From positions 22,872,501 to 22,936,500 of the forward strand of contig NC_090779.1 in assembly GCF_040054535.1 (NCBI RefSeq): a DNA stretch of 64,000 nucleotides, read 5' to 3'. Within the stretch, counting starts at the first letter, position 1. Each line of letters begins with the position of its first letter. Positions 33,555-47,333 of this stretch are shown piece by piece. The notes under the pieces were generated by a model. That model was not told the DNA's origin. It searched no databases and saw only the letters and a program-made list of their open reading frames with translations. This DNA is from Antennarius striatus (lineage: Eukaryota; Chordata; Actinopteri; Lophiiformes; Antennariidae). Made by a program: the position numbers and the translations under genes.

Positions 33555-34222
33555 GAAGGACGGCCAGCAGCCCTTAGTTAGCTGGGAAATGAAAAATCCT
33601 GTTAACGAATGGTTGAATGCGACGAACCAACGAAATGTCTCAAACATAAAACCTCAAAGCCGTAAAAGACACTTTATGCGATGTTTTCCCCCCATTTTCA
33701 CACTGCGATAGGACGCATTTGTATTTTTGTATCGATAAATGAGTCCTTTCTGATATTAAAAGAAATGGCAGATTTCAGCATAAAGTCGATGATTCAGCCA
33801 CAATCCGCTCACGCAGTCATGGAATGTAATGAAGAGAGACAAGTGGATGTCTGGAAAAATGACATTCAATGAATGTATATCATGCATTTGAAACAGGCGG
33901 CAGCGTTAAACACTGGTTTGGTCAGACAGAATGTAAAACGGAGGCGCAGCAGATGGGACGGGTCACGCTCCGCCATTAACCTTTTATAACGTGCCGTATA
34001 TTTGTGGGCTTTCCTGTATGCCTGTGGTGTCCTGATATCAAGTCCTGGGTGATGTTTCCAGACTGGCTAGACGGGCAGAGACATGTGGCTCTGATTAGAC
34101 GAGCGTTTAACCTCCTGTCAGCGCGCCCAGAGTCAGCCTGATTGAATCTGCAGAGGGCCCTCGCCGGTACCAAACGTTTGTAACGCAGTCTAGCAATTAC
34201 TGCTCTGCTTCTTGCCAGCTGT

Positions 34223-34269
<47 letters not shown>

Positions 34270-36080
34270 CTTGTTTATACCCAGCTCTCTCACAGTTCAT
34301 AATGTCTTTGGCGGACGGTGAGCCCACATTTGTGGCACCGTCACCAAAGCTTTAATTCATTAACTCGCACGAAGACTTCCAGTAACTAAATAGAGAAACC
34401 AGCTGAGCAGAGACCCTTTAAAGGGGCGGGGCCATCAGGGCGGAGTCAGAGCAGGGTTTTAAATTGGCTCCGCCTTATCCGAACAGTCAACCTATGAATG
34501 AAAACCACCAATCAACCAATGGGATGTCAGGTGGAGTTTCCTCTAAAGCCTCTCAACAACAACCAGCAGTATGGGGATTCGTTTTAGAAGGAGGGCGTTT
34601 ACGACTCGTATGATGTCATCCAAGTCGTGGACACCAAATCCTTTTGACAGGAAGTAATTCACACCCATTTCTATACTAACGTCCTCCCTGTAACCCATAA
34701 GCTAAGAGCGTTAGCATGCACAAATGCTTACTTCCAGGAGATTGTGAAGTTTTATTTTTCGGTTCCGTATGTTTCCCCTAACCTGGATTTGCAGAGGGTT
34801 CAGAGGATTAATCTTTCGGGACGGAGACACAACCCACTTTCAAAAATACTCCAAAAGTAGCTCCAGATGTTGAGGAATGACAGCAGCCATTAGTCAGACG
34901 GACAAACTCGGCTTCACCGTCGATGGGAGACAGTTTCCATGTGTGCATACAGACCTCAGCACAGTAGCCAGGAGGGTAAAGAAGTATGGAAGTTCACGTC
35001 ATCAGGTTCTAGATGCTTCCACATATCAATCACGGAAAGCATTCTAGAAAGACGGGTTTCTATGTTATAACACGTTCACCCAAATTGATCAAATAGCATT
35101 TAGAATTTGATGGACACTTCTTAAGGTTATCAATTTTAATTAGAGGGTTGACACTGAATGGCTTTTTTACATTTTGACTAATAGATGGGAATGTTAAAAG
35201 AAACCATCAGACAAACAGAAGCAGAAGAAGAAGAAACATACTTTATTCATCTCCTTGGGGGAATTATTTTCATTTAATTTTTTTAAAATATTCAATATTA
35301 TTTTTCCTTCCTCTGATTTCTAGCTCCCTGATTGTTTTTGTCCTTGCTTGTTTTTGGATCTTTTGTTCTTATTTTAATTTTATGTTGTGATTTCAGTTAC
35401 TTTCTGTGCTCAACATCAGAAAGTTTTGACTGTTAACTTTTTAAATATTGAACATCCATCCTTTTTGTAATCGATAAAACTCACACTGTCACCTAGTGCC
35501 CTGGCATGCTCATTACAGTGTTTTCAGCTATTTTATAGTGATTCGGAAGAAAAATTTGCCCAAAGCTTTTTTAAAATGTATAAAAGAAAAAAAAAAACAT
35601 TCAGCAGTTTTCAAGATGCTTCTTAATTTCTATTGACAATCCTTTTAAATCTAAACGTTGCCCTCCAGACACCAGGAGGTCTCACCACAGGTCCAGGAAG
35701 ACGCTCAGATGAGAATCAGCGCTGGAATAACAGGAGGTCAAACTAATCTGATTTAAAATTAATGCTCACGTTAATTAAAAAAAATCTAAAATAAGTTCTC
35801 ATCGTGTTTCATTTTTGTTGTTTTGCTGTGGAAATCCAGAGTAATTTTGTAAATAAATAAAACTCCCCATGACTTTATTATTCTAGCTCCATAAAAGCCT
35901 TTTTTTTTTTTCTTTCTTTTTTTTTGGTGAACTGCACATTAGCTAGAGTGTGCATTCTTAATTTCCCTTCGGGGGATCAAAACAGTATATTCAATTAAAT
36001 TAATTAAATTAAAATTAAATTAAACATGCATTCTGGGGTTTTCATTGACGGTGTTTTCTGGTTTCTCCTGGAAAGAAGGG
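33555..36080. other. Intergenic sequence upstream of FBLN1
   Basis: Apart from the (TG)n tract I see only repeat tails. ACATACTTTATTCATCTCC and TTGGGGGAATT occur near 35238-35268, and TTTCCCTTCGGGGGATCAAA in the opposite orientation near 35963-35982. AT-rich ATTAAATT tracts follow at about 35990-36025. No exon is supported. Confidence 0.5.
34224..34268. repeat. (TG)n microsatellite
   Basis: About 22 uninterrupted TG units in intergenic DNA. Confidence 0.97.
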
Positions 36081-36328
36081 ACCAGCTGTGATGCACCGTG
36101 AGGTGTGTGTGGGGGGGTGGGTGTTGGGGGGTGCCTGTCTGTGGCCCCAGCCCGCCCCTTGCGGTGCCATAATTAGACGCTCATTCCTCCTGACGCGCTG
36201 CGCCTGCGATCATTCGCCCCCATCACCTCCTCGGAGTCGCTGTTCCAAAGGAGCGCTTTGCGGTTTTGTTCACGCGTCCTGCGCATTAACGCGGACTGTT
36301 CCAGGCTTGATCTCTTCATTCTCATCCA
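36081..36328 (+). promoter_or_regulatory. Probable FBLN1 promoter and 5' UTR
   Basis: The stretch is locally GC-rich, with an SP1-type CCCGCCCC box (36151-36158), a CATTCCTCC TEAD-like site near 36182 and several CG dinucleotides just before the start codon. There is no evident TATA box. The transcription start is not determined. Confidence 0.4.
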
Positions 36329-39300
36329 ATGGGTCCGTGTGTGGCGCTGCTGGGCTCTCTGCTCGGAGTTCTCCTCGTCCAAGGTAAGTCACCTCCGTGG
36401 GAGGAAGGAGCACACCGCTGCGTGACGGGACGCACTCCCCCAGATGCCTCGAACAGACCCGCGGAGGTGATTCATGTCCCAGACTCGTTGGGGCATGTGA
36501 TGGGTTCAGAGAGCTGAGAGCAGGTCTGGAGTCATTGTTTTATTCCGCTTCCATTGGTTTCTTTCACAGCTGACAATATAATGATATAAATTAAGTCGAA
36601 AAAGTTCATTTTAGGTGCGAAATAATTCAGGTGTCCCAACTAAAAGTGACCACCTCCTTTATTTATTTTTAAAAATGGATTTTATTGTAATGTTTACTGT
36701 ATAACATACACACGTTTACCAAAAAAAAAAAAGACACTTCATATACATACCAGTATCTATAACCCAGTCCAAATAAATATATAAAGAAATATATATACTG
36801 TATAAAAGAGAAGTGAGGTCAAGAGTGGGCAAAATTAAGGGCGTTGAACATCTTTACACATCATGAAAATAGAAAAGTGTTAAACAGCGTCCAGTACGAC
36901 CCAGACACGTCCCACTACACTTAATCCTGAGGCTGTTGTCTCTGAATATTGTCTATGTAGGACCCAGGTCTTAGGAGGTCCACGGTGGATGTTTGACAGC
37001 GATCAGTGCAGCTCTTCCAGATACAACCAGGACACCGTGACATTCGACCAGATCTTAACCCACACCGATTTCCACTCCTTTAAAATAACCCTATTTGCTA
37101 CGACCACATCGAACGGACCACCTCCTGTATTCGTGACCTTTGTCTTGATTGGATGACAGAGGCCGAGCGCCCTGGTATGCTGGGATGCTCCTCAGGACAG
37201 AAAGATCCAGGAGGACGGGGGGTGGTGGACTCTAAGACACCTAGAATAGGGCTGCCCGGGTGTCTGGGTCAACGCTCCGGTCACACATGGAGGCAACGGG
37301 GACTCTTTCGTTTGGGATGGAAGTTGTGCAACAGGTTGGGTAAAAAAGCCTTCAAACCCCCTCAAAGGAGGGGGCTCTTGATGGTTTTAGATGATACCAG
37401 TTGGAAGTGAACGCTGCTGGTGTGACGTGTGGCTGAGGGAGCACCTCCTTCTTGGCTGAGCTCCACCTCCGGACCCGTTTATCCGTGTTTACATGAGGCG
37501 TCTAGACGCGGGAGAAGCCATGTGCTGCTCTGCCAAGACTGGACGGATCCCTTACAACCAGCACCGCCATCCAAGATGGAACCCCCCCCCCCGCCTCTGC
37601 TTTGTTCAAACGGCTCCACACTGGAGGTCCCTCTGGTGTGTCACAGCGGTGGTGTTGGAACGACTGGGAGCAACTTCCTCATGATGGAGTTGGTGATTGG
37701 CTCTGGAGAGGTCCTCCAGAGACTTCACCTCCTGCTGGGTGTCCTGGCAGGAGATCACTGGTGGCTGGTGGTGGTTTAGAACGACAGGACTTAAACTACT
37801 CCCCAACTGCTGGTTATTAAAGGAAAAGTTGATCCAGAAATGAAAATTCCCTCAGTAACTGAAGTCCATGAAGTCCATTATCCTGACTGATGGAGGAGGA
37901 CTGGGTCTGTCTTTAATGAGAAGGAAGAACATAAAATGATGTTTTATTGCTTTACTGCGTGATCCAAAAGGTTCAGAAACCCCCAACCTCTACATTTCAG
38001 AAGATGTTAGTTTTCACTGTAGCCTCAAAGCTAAAAACATTAGCGTCTACCAGCTGTTTGGAAGACCGAGGAGGAAGAAGGTCGGTCTTGATGTAGTGTC
38101 ATCTTTTCATTTGGAGCTAGTGGTCCCTCCCCAGAGAGGATGTGAGCTAAGGCTTTTAGCTTGGAGACTAAATGTCATCTTAAATATGTAAATGAGTTAT
38201 CGTCTACACAGGAGGTAATTCAAGTCTCCAGAAGACCACAGGTCCCAAAGAGGGTAGAGTATATTTTAACTTCTTGGTTCTTATTTTTAGATTCTGAAAT
38301 TTTCCATCTTCAAGGTAGAAACAGATCAAGAAACTGAATCCCATGAAATCAAGAGCGCCTTCATTAAACCTTTATACGACTCACTAATGGAGCGTTTTTT
38401 AGAACTTTGTCATTTTTGGAGTTGCTTCACCTACAGATCTGAAACGTTCAGACGGACTTTGAGGGCCCTGCTTGGTGAAGGGCTTTTAAAATGCCATCTC
38501 ATTTCAATTAATCAGTTTATTGGCCCGAGGCTCCTGGGACGTGTCAGACTTCCAGAAGTCAGTCGTGAGTCAGCTATAGCTGCAACCTAATCGTAAATCT
38601 GCGGGGTTGGTGATCTTTTGTGCAGTAGCACGGTCACAGTTAATCCTGTGGGTTTATTTTCTTGTCTGGGCTGGAGAAAAACAATGCATTCTGGGACATG
38701 GAACAGAGCAGACGCTAAGTTTCAATGCAAAAGGGCTTCATGCGATGATGACTATTCCTGCTTGTGCTTCATCTTTTGATTTAATGGTTCTAAAAAAAAA
38801 AAATTCCTGCGCCTTCGGGAGAAAACAGCAAATCTCTAGAATGGAGTTCTGCTGTTCCAGATAACGAATCTAAATTATTTGGAATTGCTTCATTTTTGCC
38901 AGACGAGACCTTCGAACAGCTGGATTTGTTTGTGCATTTCCCAATCCCCCCCTCCCTCCCTATATTATTCAGCAACAGTGACTTTCTTTCCTCTTTTTTC
39001 CCCCTCTATCAGGGGGACTTATTGCTAATAACAATTTGGCACGACAATGCCGGTTAGAGCTGATCTGCCAGAGCTATTTCACATTTGGCAGATCACACTG
39101 ACCACAGGCGAATGAATGCAGTGGAAGTGGTGGTGACGGCTGATTGTTTACAGAGTCCAGGCGTTCCACACGCTCTAATCCATGCGCAGAAACAACCACA
39201 TCATCACCACAGAGCTGGTCCAGCTCCAGGCGAAAAGCCGCTCCTGTGTCTGCAACAACATATTTATCATTCATTGTCTTTGAAAAAAAAAGAAAAGAAA

Positions 39301-42300
39301 AAAGAAGCCCGCAGACGTTTGATTTGCCAGATTCAGATTTTTTTTTAAAAACTTTTCCATCTTTCAAGAAAATAAAAAAAAAAGACAAATTCTAGGCAAC
39401 TTTCCTCAGACAACAATGGTAATATCTTTCTTTGTTTGGGTTGGGCGATGACCACTGAACGTCTGTGTCCACAGTGGAGCTCAGTGATGGATGATGGTCG
39501 CTATGGAGACTGTCTAGTCACCGGCGGCGACAGCAGGTTCACCTGATGCCTCCCTGACATAAAGTCAAGTGTTGCCTTTTGAAAACGGCATCATGTCACC
39601 TAATAAAACAAGATAGACCTATTATGGGTGCACTGCCAACTACTGGCCTGGCATGCAAGTTGCAGCATGTGCGCGTCAATTGTTTCCTAAAACATCACTA
39701 TGGAAACGGGTCCATCGAGGATTGATGGATGGATGGATGCAGTTTGGATCGTCATAACTCATATTTAGAGAATGTAATGTGTGCCAGACGAAAAAGTTGC
39801 GTTCAACCGGAAACACATGGGTTCTTCTGAATGTCTGCAGGAGCAGAACAGATCTCCATAGAAGAATGCTGTAAAGACGGCCAGAAGCGAGCCAGTGATA
39901 ACGAAGACTGCACCTCCCTCCCGCTCATCTCCGAGTCATCCACATGCAGGTGAGCAGGTGAAATCAGAAAGAAGGAGTTCAGCCGAGAATTTAAATTCAT
40001 GCTGATGGAAGATAAAGAGGAATGGGACGTGTTTTAAGATTGGGAAAAAAAACGTTCACGTTAAGGGTGCAGGATGCGTCCTCAGAGAGTTGGAATTTAG
40101 CTTCTAGGCTAAATGTGCAAACATCCTTTTAAATATCTTTGAGAAAAATCATTAAAAAAATTTCTGAACACTTTAAAACAAGTCTCCATCTCCTGCTGGT
40201 GTGTGGGATGATTCTGTTGTGTTGTGAATCCGAAAAAATACTTCATTCATCAGTTTTTTTGTGGATTCATTATGACTGAATCCCAATTTTTTATTTTTTT
40301 TGGTGGGGTGGTGGTGGTGAACTGTTCCTTTATGACGACTGGAGGAATAAATCATTACCCACTCGTCTTTTGTCACAGTCGTACATTTTCTGTCTGCACC
40401 ACAGAAGCTGCTGCACCATTGGCCCCCCAAGGGACGCAAGAAACGTCTGCAGGCCCTTTAACATGGGATTGCTTTCCCGTCCTCTCATAAATCTTATTCA
40501 CTTCACGTGAGAGCAGGAAATGCTAATAGTGATGGGATAATTACACGTCTGCTTGTAACCCTAGAAGGTGTGCTGCTAATACGCCAGGAAGATCGAACTT
40601 ATCCCAAATTTGTCCAAATTATAGTGTGAAGGTGGGGTGGGGGGGCAGAAAAGGAAATACCTCAGAGGTGAAATGCGACATAGAAAGACGATGGAAGAGA
40701 GGGAATAACAGGAAACCTGAACAATCACACCGAGAAAGAGAGAAAAAGAGAAGCGGGAGAACGACTTTGCCCTTAAAAGGTTGTGCAGAGGAGGTGTGCG
40801 CCGTGACGCGAATCCGAGACCCTCGGCGGTTTATGTGGAAAGAGATTTCTGGTAAGAGTTGATAAAGAGGCTGGAACTGAGACAGGAGAGGTGAAGGAGG
40901 GAGGGGGCGTGGGGGTGGTGGTGGTGGTTCTGGTTTCTGCTGCTATGAGACAAACTCTTAACTGATGGGATCCAACACAGTGGAATACGATTGGACAGAA
41001 ACAAAGTCGCTGATGTGTCGATAATGATTCTGCTGCATGAGGGGATGATTCAAATATGCGATGTCTTCATCGCTCGCGTCCCATCTGTGGCACGTCGGCC
41101 CATCGGCGCGGAGGATTCTGCTCCAAACAAACTGTAAAATACTGGCAGCGGTTAGTCACCCCTGTTGTTTCACAGAACGGTTTCACCCAGAATGAATCAT
41201 TATCTACTAAACTACCTGCAGATGTCAAGTCCAGTTCCTCCGTCCAGTGAGGCCAGACCGAGGCTGGTTGGAAACCTGACGTCTGCGGCGATGGAGAATT
41301 TAAGGCTAGGAGGTTGCTTGAAGTTTGAAGCGTTGCTGCGGAAACGTGCACTAAGACGTTCTATAGGAATACCACACGGCGTTCTATAGGGATACCTGCA
41401 TACCTGTGTGTGTGTGTGTGTGTGTGTTTTGATAGGATGGTGCAGGAGCAGTGCTGCGTCACGGTGCTGGAGGACGACATGTGCACCGCCGGGATCAACA
41501 CGGCCAAACAGGAAGGAGCCTGTCACACGTTATTCACAAACACGTGTGAGACCAAAACCACAAAGGTGTGTGTGTGTGTGTGTGTGCGTGTGTGTGTGTG
41601 TGTGCGTGCTCTTCACTCACTGAAAACACTGCTCACCAAAACCTCTCCTCAGTCAGCGTGCATGACATCATTCTGCTGGACAGCCACTAAGCAGAGTAAT
41701 GATATGTGTGTGTGTGTGTGTTTGTGTGTGTACACACTGAGCAGAATGAGGTGTGTCGCTCCTTGGAGGATTGGAACTCATTGCCAGATAAGTCATGGGT
41801 TCAGATCTCACTCTAGGATCTTCCACGGGCTCAGATCCAAACGTTCCTTCATGTTTTTCCCCTCCAATCGACCCTGATTGTGTTTCCACAACAAGCCTCA
41901 CAAAGACAAGAGGAGAGCAGACAAGTCGCTGCAGTTTCCTCCAAGGATGTGATAATTATAGTACAGCTTTAAATTCCTACAACACCCCCCTCCCCAACAA
42001 AAATAAAATAACATGTTTTACATGAGTTATAAATTAATAACACATCCTTAAAAAAAAGAATTTTCCTAAAAATATTTACCATCAATTGTCAGAAACAAAT
42101 CTTGAGGCACCTTTCTGCCCCTCCCACTGAGGTGATGTGATGATGCACAGACCCTGAGGGGATGCCTGTCTGATTGTTGTTGTTGGTGGTGGGGGGGGTC
42201 TGTCGTTCTCCAGATGTGCTGTGACTGCTGTCTCCTGGGGAAGGTGTCCCAGCAGCAGGGCTTGTCCTGCGACCACAACCTGTCCGTGGGCTACCAGTGC

Positions 42301-45300
42301 AGCCTGGTGTCCCGCGCCTGCTGCGTGGACGGAGACCAGGTCAACCAGACCACGCCCACAGGAACACCAGAAGGTGGGTGGGAGTAAAGTGGGGGTAAAT
42401 ATTTCATTTTGAGGGGATTAAAGCCAGTAAATATAAAAAAGTATTTGCACCTAACTGCGATGGAGTTCCAAAATATTGAAAATCATAGACCTCCAGATGT
42501 TGATAATGTGAGCCAACGCTGCCCCCTGCTGGCGTGATATGATCACTGCTGTCAGAGGAGATGAGAATTCATCCTTCAGTTGCTTTCTCTCATGTCTAAT
42601 GAAAAGTAAACTTTCTTATATTTAATTATCTACATTAAAAGTTGTGTCACTCAGCTTCATGCATGTAAATTTATAATCTTTTTTTTTTCTTCTCCAGTAC
42701 GAAATAAGGATGAAACAAACAAAACTGCAGAGATTTCGGTTTTAAATGATCAGTGTAAAGGTACAGTACAAGATAATATGAACTTTTGTCGGTGGAACCA
42801 GATCAGCGATGAATTAAAAGCGTGTTTGTCTTTAGAGACGTGTGCTCATCGCTGCGTGGGCAACGACACATGTGAGTGTTTCCGTGGTTACAAGCTCAAA
42901 CCGGATGGGAAGAGCTGTGAAGGTGAGTCGAACTCCTCCTCGTTGTTGAAGACTCGGCACTCAGAAACTTTTCGATCCACATACTAACTAACTAGGTTTT
43001 AACCCTTGGATGCACAACTTACTAATACCTACACTACAGTCTTCCACGAGTTGAGTCAAAAATGGCCGCCAATTAAAATCAATACATTTTTGCAATAAAC
43101 TGGTTGCTATTCATCAAAATCTTTACAGCAAAGCATTGTAATATTTTTATATTCCAGGTCTGTAGTTTATTGCAAAAAAAAAATCCATTGATTTTAAGGG
43201 GTGTCATTTTTGACCCCACTCTTGGAACAGTGGGTTAGTGATACAAAATTAAAAATTTCTTAACATTAATGAAAAAATAACTAAAAATTCAAATGGCCTC
43301 ATGAGAAACACCTGGAATATAGATATTACAACTTTTCATCTTAAAGCTTTTTGAGGAATAACAATCCTGGGGGTCATTTTTGCCCCACCTGTGCATCTAA
43401 GGGTTAAACTAACTAGTTTGTGAACTAACTGACTAACTAACCCATTAGGTTTTGAACAAATTAGTGCAAAACTGAGTTAGTTTAGAAGCTAACACCTGAT
43501 TCAGAACTATTTAACATAAACATTGTATTTATATTTATTATTATTTATGTTTATGTTTACATTTACACTATCTTTTACACCTATCCTGGCTTATATGCTG
43601 TCAATTGCCCTTAGGTGACTAATAAAGTTTTTGAATTTGAATGTTCCGATTTCTGTGACCCCCCCCTCCCCAGATATCAACGAGTGCCTCCTGGGAGCCA
43701 GTAACTGTCGGGGGGGAGAGCGCTGCATCAACACGGAGGGGTCATTCCGCTGCCAGAGGGAGGTCAGCTGTGGGACCGGCTACGAGCTGACGGACAACAA
43801 CATCTGTAAAGGTCGGTTATCGGTCGGTCCTGAACGCACCCGAGATGCGTTCAAGGACCACACCTAGATCCGATCATTCTGTTTCCTAGCGGCTTAAAGC
43901 CTGCTGTGTCCTCCTATCCAGATATAGACGAGTGTGAAACTGGGATCCACAACTGCGTCCCTCAGTTTGAGTGTCAAAACACCCAAGGGTCATTCCGTTG
44001 CGTCCCTAAGGTCAAGTGCGGTGTGGGCTACATCCAGGATGCCCTCGGCAACTGCATCGGTAAGCTGATAACGTCACGTATGTGGCATTACATATTTCAA
44101 ATCAAGGAGTGTCAAATCCTCCCTTTGGAGTCTGGATATTGGTAGTGGTGGCGACGGCTGATGGTTCTGCAGAGAAGTTGGTGAATCTGTAACAGAAGAT
44201 TTAGAGGAATGGATAGAGTCATATTTAAAAAGCCGACAGCCAGATGATTGGCTGACAATCTACTGGACAGATCTGAATGAATGGCTCCAGAACAGGAGAA
44301 TCGGTTGTGAACCGTGTGTTTCCTGTCCAGATATAAACGAGTGCGTCAGCCAGACGGCCCCGTGCCTCCGGGGGCAGGTGTGCATCAACACCGTCGGCTC
44401 CTATGTCTGCCAGAGGAACTCCGTCAACTGCGGTCGAGGCTATCACCTGAATGAAGAGGGGACGCGCTGCGTTGGTAGGTCGGCCCAGCTTGATTGAGTA
44501 TATCACTGACCTACCCAGAACACCCGGGGGCAGCATTTGCATTTTCCATGTGAAAAAAAATTCTGGATTTAGCTATTATTATACAAATTATACATATAAA
44601 TTCTTTTTGTAAATGCTCTTTTTTTGACATTTGTCAGAAAGTCTATTACACCTCATTTTACGGAAACGAGATTTTTCTGGTACTTCTTTCATGGTTTGAG
44701 CTTTAAAGGGTTAAACCTATCCGTCCCAATAATATCAGGCGTGATGATCAGATGATAATCAGTGCAGGATCTTCCTATCTAGGAGGTTTTCAGCTGAAAA
44801 AATAGCAGCTCGCTACTTGACCTTTAACATTTAACCTACAGCCATTATTAAGGGTAACTTTAGCCCGCAAAAACTGACACCTCAACCATTTAATGTGTGT
44901 AGAAGGTTATAAAAATGAACACACACAAGCATATATTTAAATATTTAAATGTGCAATTTGACCAAAGTCACCTTTTGTTCTCCAGACTTAACCATTCAAT
45001 CCTATTTGATGTTGAACTCCACCTACATCATTTAAACCAATCAAATCGCTCTGCTGGCCACAGGTGGGCCCACCTGAAGTGAACACAATCTGACTCCACC
45101 CCCTCTCAACCTCCCCCTGCAGATATCGATGAGTGTCGGGGTCCTGAGAAGGTGTGCTCGGGTCACGGATGCATCAACCTGCTGGGCTCCTACCGCTGCG
45201 AGTGCGAGGCGGGCTACATCTTCAACAGCATCAGTCGGGCGTGTGAAGGTGGGCGGAGCCACGCTCCCCTAAGCGTTACCGAAAAACACACAACTGGTCC

Positions 45301-45313
45301 TGAGACTTCGCTG

Positions 45314-45346
<33 letters not shown>

Positions 45347-47333
45347 CAGATATTAACGAATGCAGGCACTACCCCGGACGCCTGTGCGCTCACAAATGTG
45401 ACAACATCCTGGGGTCCTACAAGTGTAGCTGCACCACCGGCTTCAAGCTCGCTCTTGACAACAGGAACTGTGATGGTGAGAGAGAAGGGACGCCTTGATT
45501 ATTAACCAATCATTATGGGGGGTGGGTGGGGGGGTGGAGCCTGTGTCATGTACTCATTTGATTGGATAATCTCCCCTGGGTTGTGGGCAGATCTGAATGA
45601 ATGCGAGAGCAGCCCCTGCAGTCAGGAATGCGCCAACGTCTATGGATCCTACCAGTGTTACTGTCGCCGTGGTTACCAGCTCAGCGACATCGACGGCGTG
45701 ACGTGCGAAGGTGAAACGGGACACGCCCTTCTCCTTTATGCTAGCATACATACATTTTTAGCTCCACAGATTTGAGATTAATAATCTTTTTTTGAAGGGT
45801 TATTAATTAGTTTTTGATTCTGAACAGTTTTTCTTTGCAGTAAAAATACAGCGCTGACATGTAATTTGACTTCCCAGCGTTTGACTGTAATAAATGCATG
45901 AAGGAAAACATAGCTGGGAAAAAAAAGTGTAAAACGTCGATAATCTCAGATTATCGTGGAGCGTTTTTTTGTGTAAACCAGGTATAATCCCATCATTTAT
46001 GAACGTTTGAAATGTATTTTCTGGTTTTTATCTGCAGACATCGACGAGTGCGCCCTCCCCACCGGGGGTCACATCTGCTCCTACCGCTGCCACAACACCC
46101 CCGGCAGTTTCCACTGCTCCTGTCCCTTCAACGGCTACACCCTGGCCTACAACGGGCGCAGCTGCCAGGGTAGGCGACACGCCCCCCCCCCCCCCACCCC
46201 CACCCCCGTGACGCCGGATGACGGGGTCGTCATCACATTTTTAACTTATGTGTGTTTTGTTCTCTCCCAGATGTCGATGAATGCGTGACGGGAACACACA
46301 CGTGTACGGAGAACCAGAGCTGCTTCAACATCCAGGGGGGATTCCGATGTCTGTCCTTCGACTGTCCCAACAACTACCGGCGTGTTGGGGAGACGTGAGT
46401 AACCGGGACAGACGTTCTTCGGGGTTAAATGTGTCGTCAAGAAGTTTCTTTTAAAGCAGACGCGGCGGGTTGAGCAAAATAAAATAAGAAAATCTAGTTA
46501 AATGAAGTACCATATTGATTTAAAACCAATTAAAGGCCTTAAAAACAAGCAGCGGCGCCTTAAAGTGTTCGCGATGCCGCGCAGGAGAGACGCTGTCGCC
46601 CAGGTTCAGAACCCCCAAACCGACCTGTGTTCACATGGATGTGAGGTTCTGCATGTCCAGCAGGCTGGATGCTGGGGTGACTGTAGGACGGTGATGGCGG
46701 TGGTGGTGGGGGGGCGTGGGGGTGGGGTCGGCTGCAGCATGTCCAGAATGATGGAATGCACCCGGATGTGTTGGCGGTAGAGGCTGTGTGTGACGGAGGC
46801 AGGACCTCCTGCATGACCCCACCGTGATCGGCTGCAGAATGATTCTTCCACTGCATGCCATGCACGGCCAATTAAATTTACACCTGGTCTCTCTTTCTCT
46901 CTGCCTGCCCCCCCCCCCCTTCCCACCCCCACCCCTCTTCTCTCATTGCAGTCGATGCGAACGCTTGCTTTGCAATGACTCTGTCGAGTGCCTGGCCATG
47001 CCCCTGAGAATAACCTACTACTACCTCACCTTCCCCACCAACATCCCCGTCCTCACCAGCATCTTCCGCATGGGCCCCTCCCACACCGTGGTGGGCGACG
47101 ACATCCAGATCGCCATCGTTCAAGGCAACGAGGGCGGGTTCTTCCAGACGGAGCGGGTGCCCACCGGCGGCGTGATGTCGGTGGCGAGGCTCATCAACCA
47201 ACCGCGGGACTTTGAGCTGTCGGTGGAGCTGAGGCTGCGTCGCTACGGGACGCTCAGCACCTACCTGGCAAAGGTGTTGGTGTTCGTCACCCAGGAGGAG
47301 CCCAGAGTGCCCTACGACCCCCTGCTAGAATAA
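36329..47333 (+). CDS. fbln1: Fibulin-1, isoform C
   Basis: This form shares the first 14 exons with 1D (to 46394) and then uses one terminal exon, 46952-47333, for 677 residues (mammalian 1C has 683). The specific end reads [44 protein letters not shown] and [12 protein letters not shown], matching the mammalian 1C end closely. It carries about ten extra residues ([11 protein letters not shown]) before the stop. The 1C exon precedes the 1D exons, so choosing 1C means using a polyadenylation site before 50350; AATAAA at 47916-47921 is a candidate. 1C and 1D differ in matrix binding in mammals. Confidence 0.94.

Larger units (their letters stand above)
36329..42373 (+). other. fbln1: FBLN1 exons 1-4: signal peptide and three anaphylatoxin-like domains
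   Basis: Exons 36329-36383, 39841-39949, 41436-41565 and 42214-42373. Exon 1 is mostly hydrophobic. Exons 2-4 each start an anaphylatoxin-like module with the adjacent-cysteine signature ([27 protein letters not shown]), and exon 4 also keeps [12 protein letters not shown], as in mammals. The first intron is 3.5 kb. The introns before and after exon 3 are bordered by TG tracts. Confidence 0.93.
42698..46394 (+). other. fbln1: FBLN1 exons 5-14: linker and nine EGF domains
   Basis: Exon 5 (42698-42760) is a linker that also gives the first cysteine of EGF 1, completed by exon 6 (42836-42922). Exons 7-14 are 43674-43811, 43922-44059, 44331-44474, 45123-45248, 45350-45475, 45591-45710, 46038-46169 and 46271-46394. 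Each encodes one calcium-binding EGF domain opening with the acidic signature: DINEC, DIDEC, DINEC, DIDEC, DINEC, DLNEC, DIDEC and DVDEC. Two are almost identical to mammals ([34 protein letters not shown]). The number and order match the mammalian protein. The signature Asp and Glu residues that bind Ca2+ are all present. Confidence 0.96.

Noticed and set aside
36660..37150. A-rich tract and following sequence read in reverse as a retroelement 3' end
   Set aside because: Translated pieces did not match any family I know with confidence.
46560..47201. Minus-strand frames overlapping the FBLN1 1C exon
   Set aside because: The opposite strand carries a clear conserved coding exon; these frames have Pro/His-rich junk composition.
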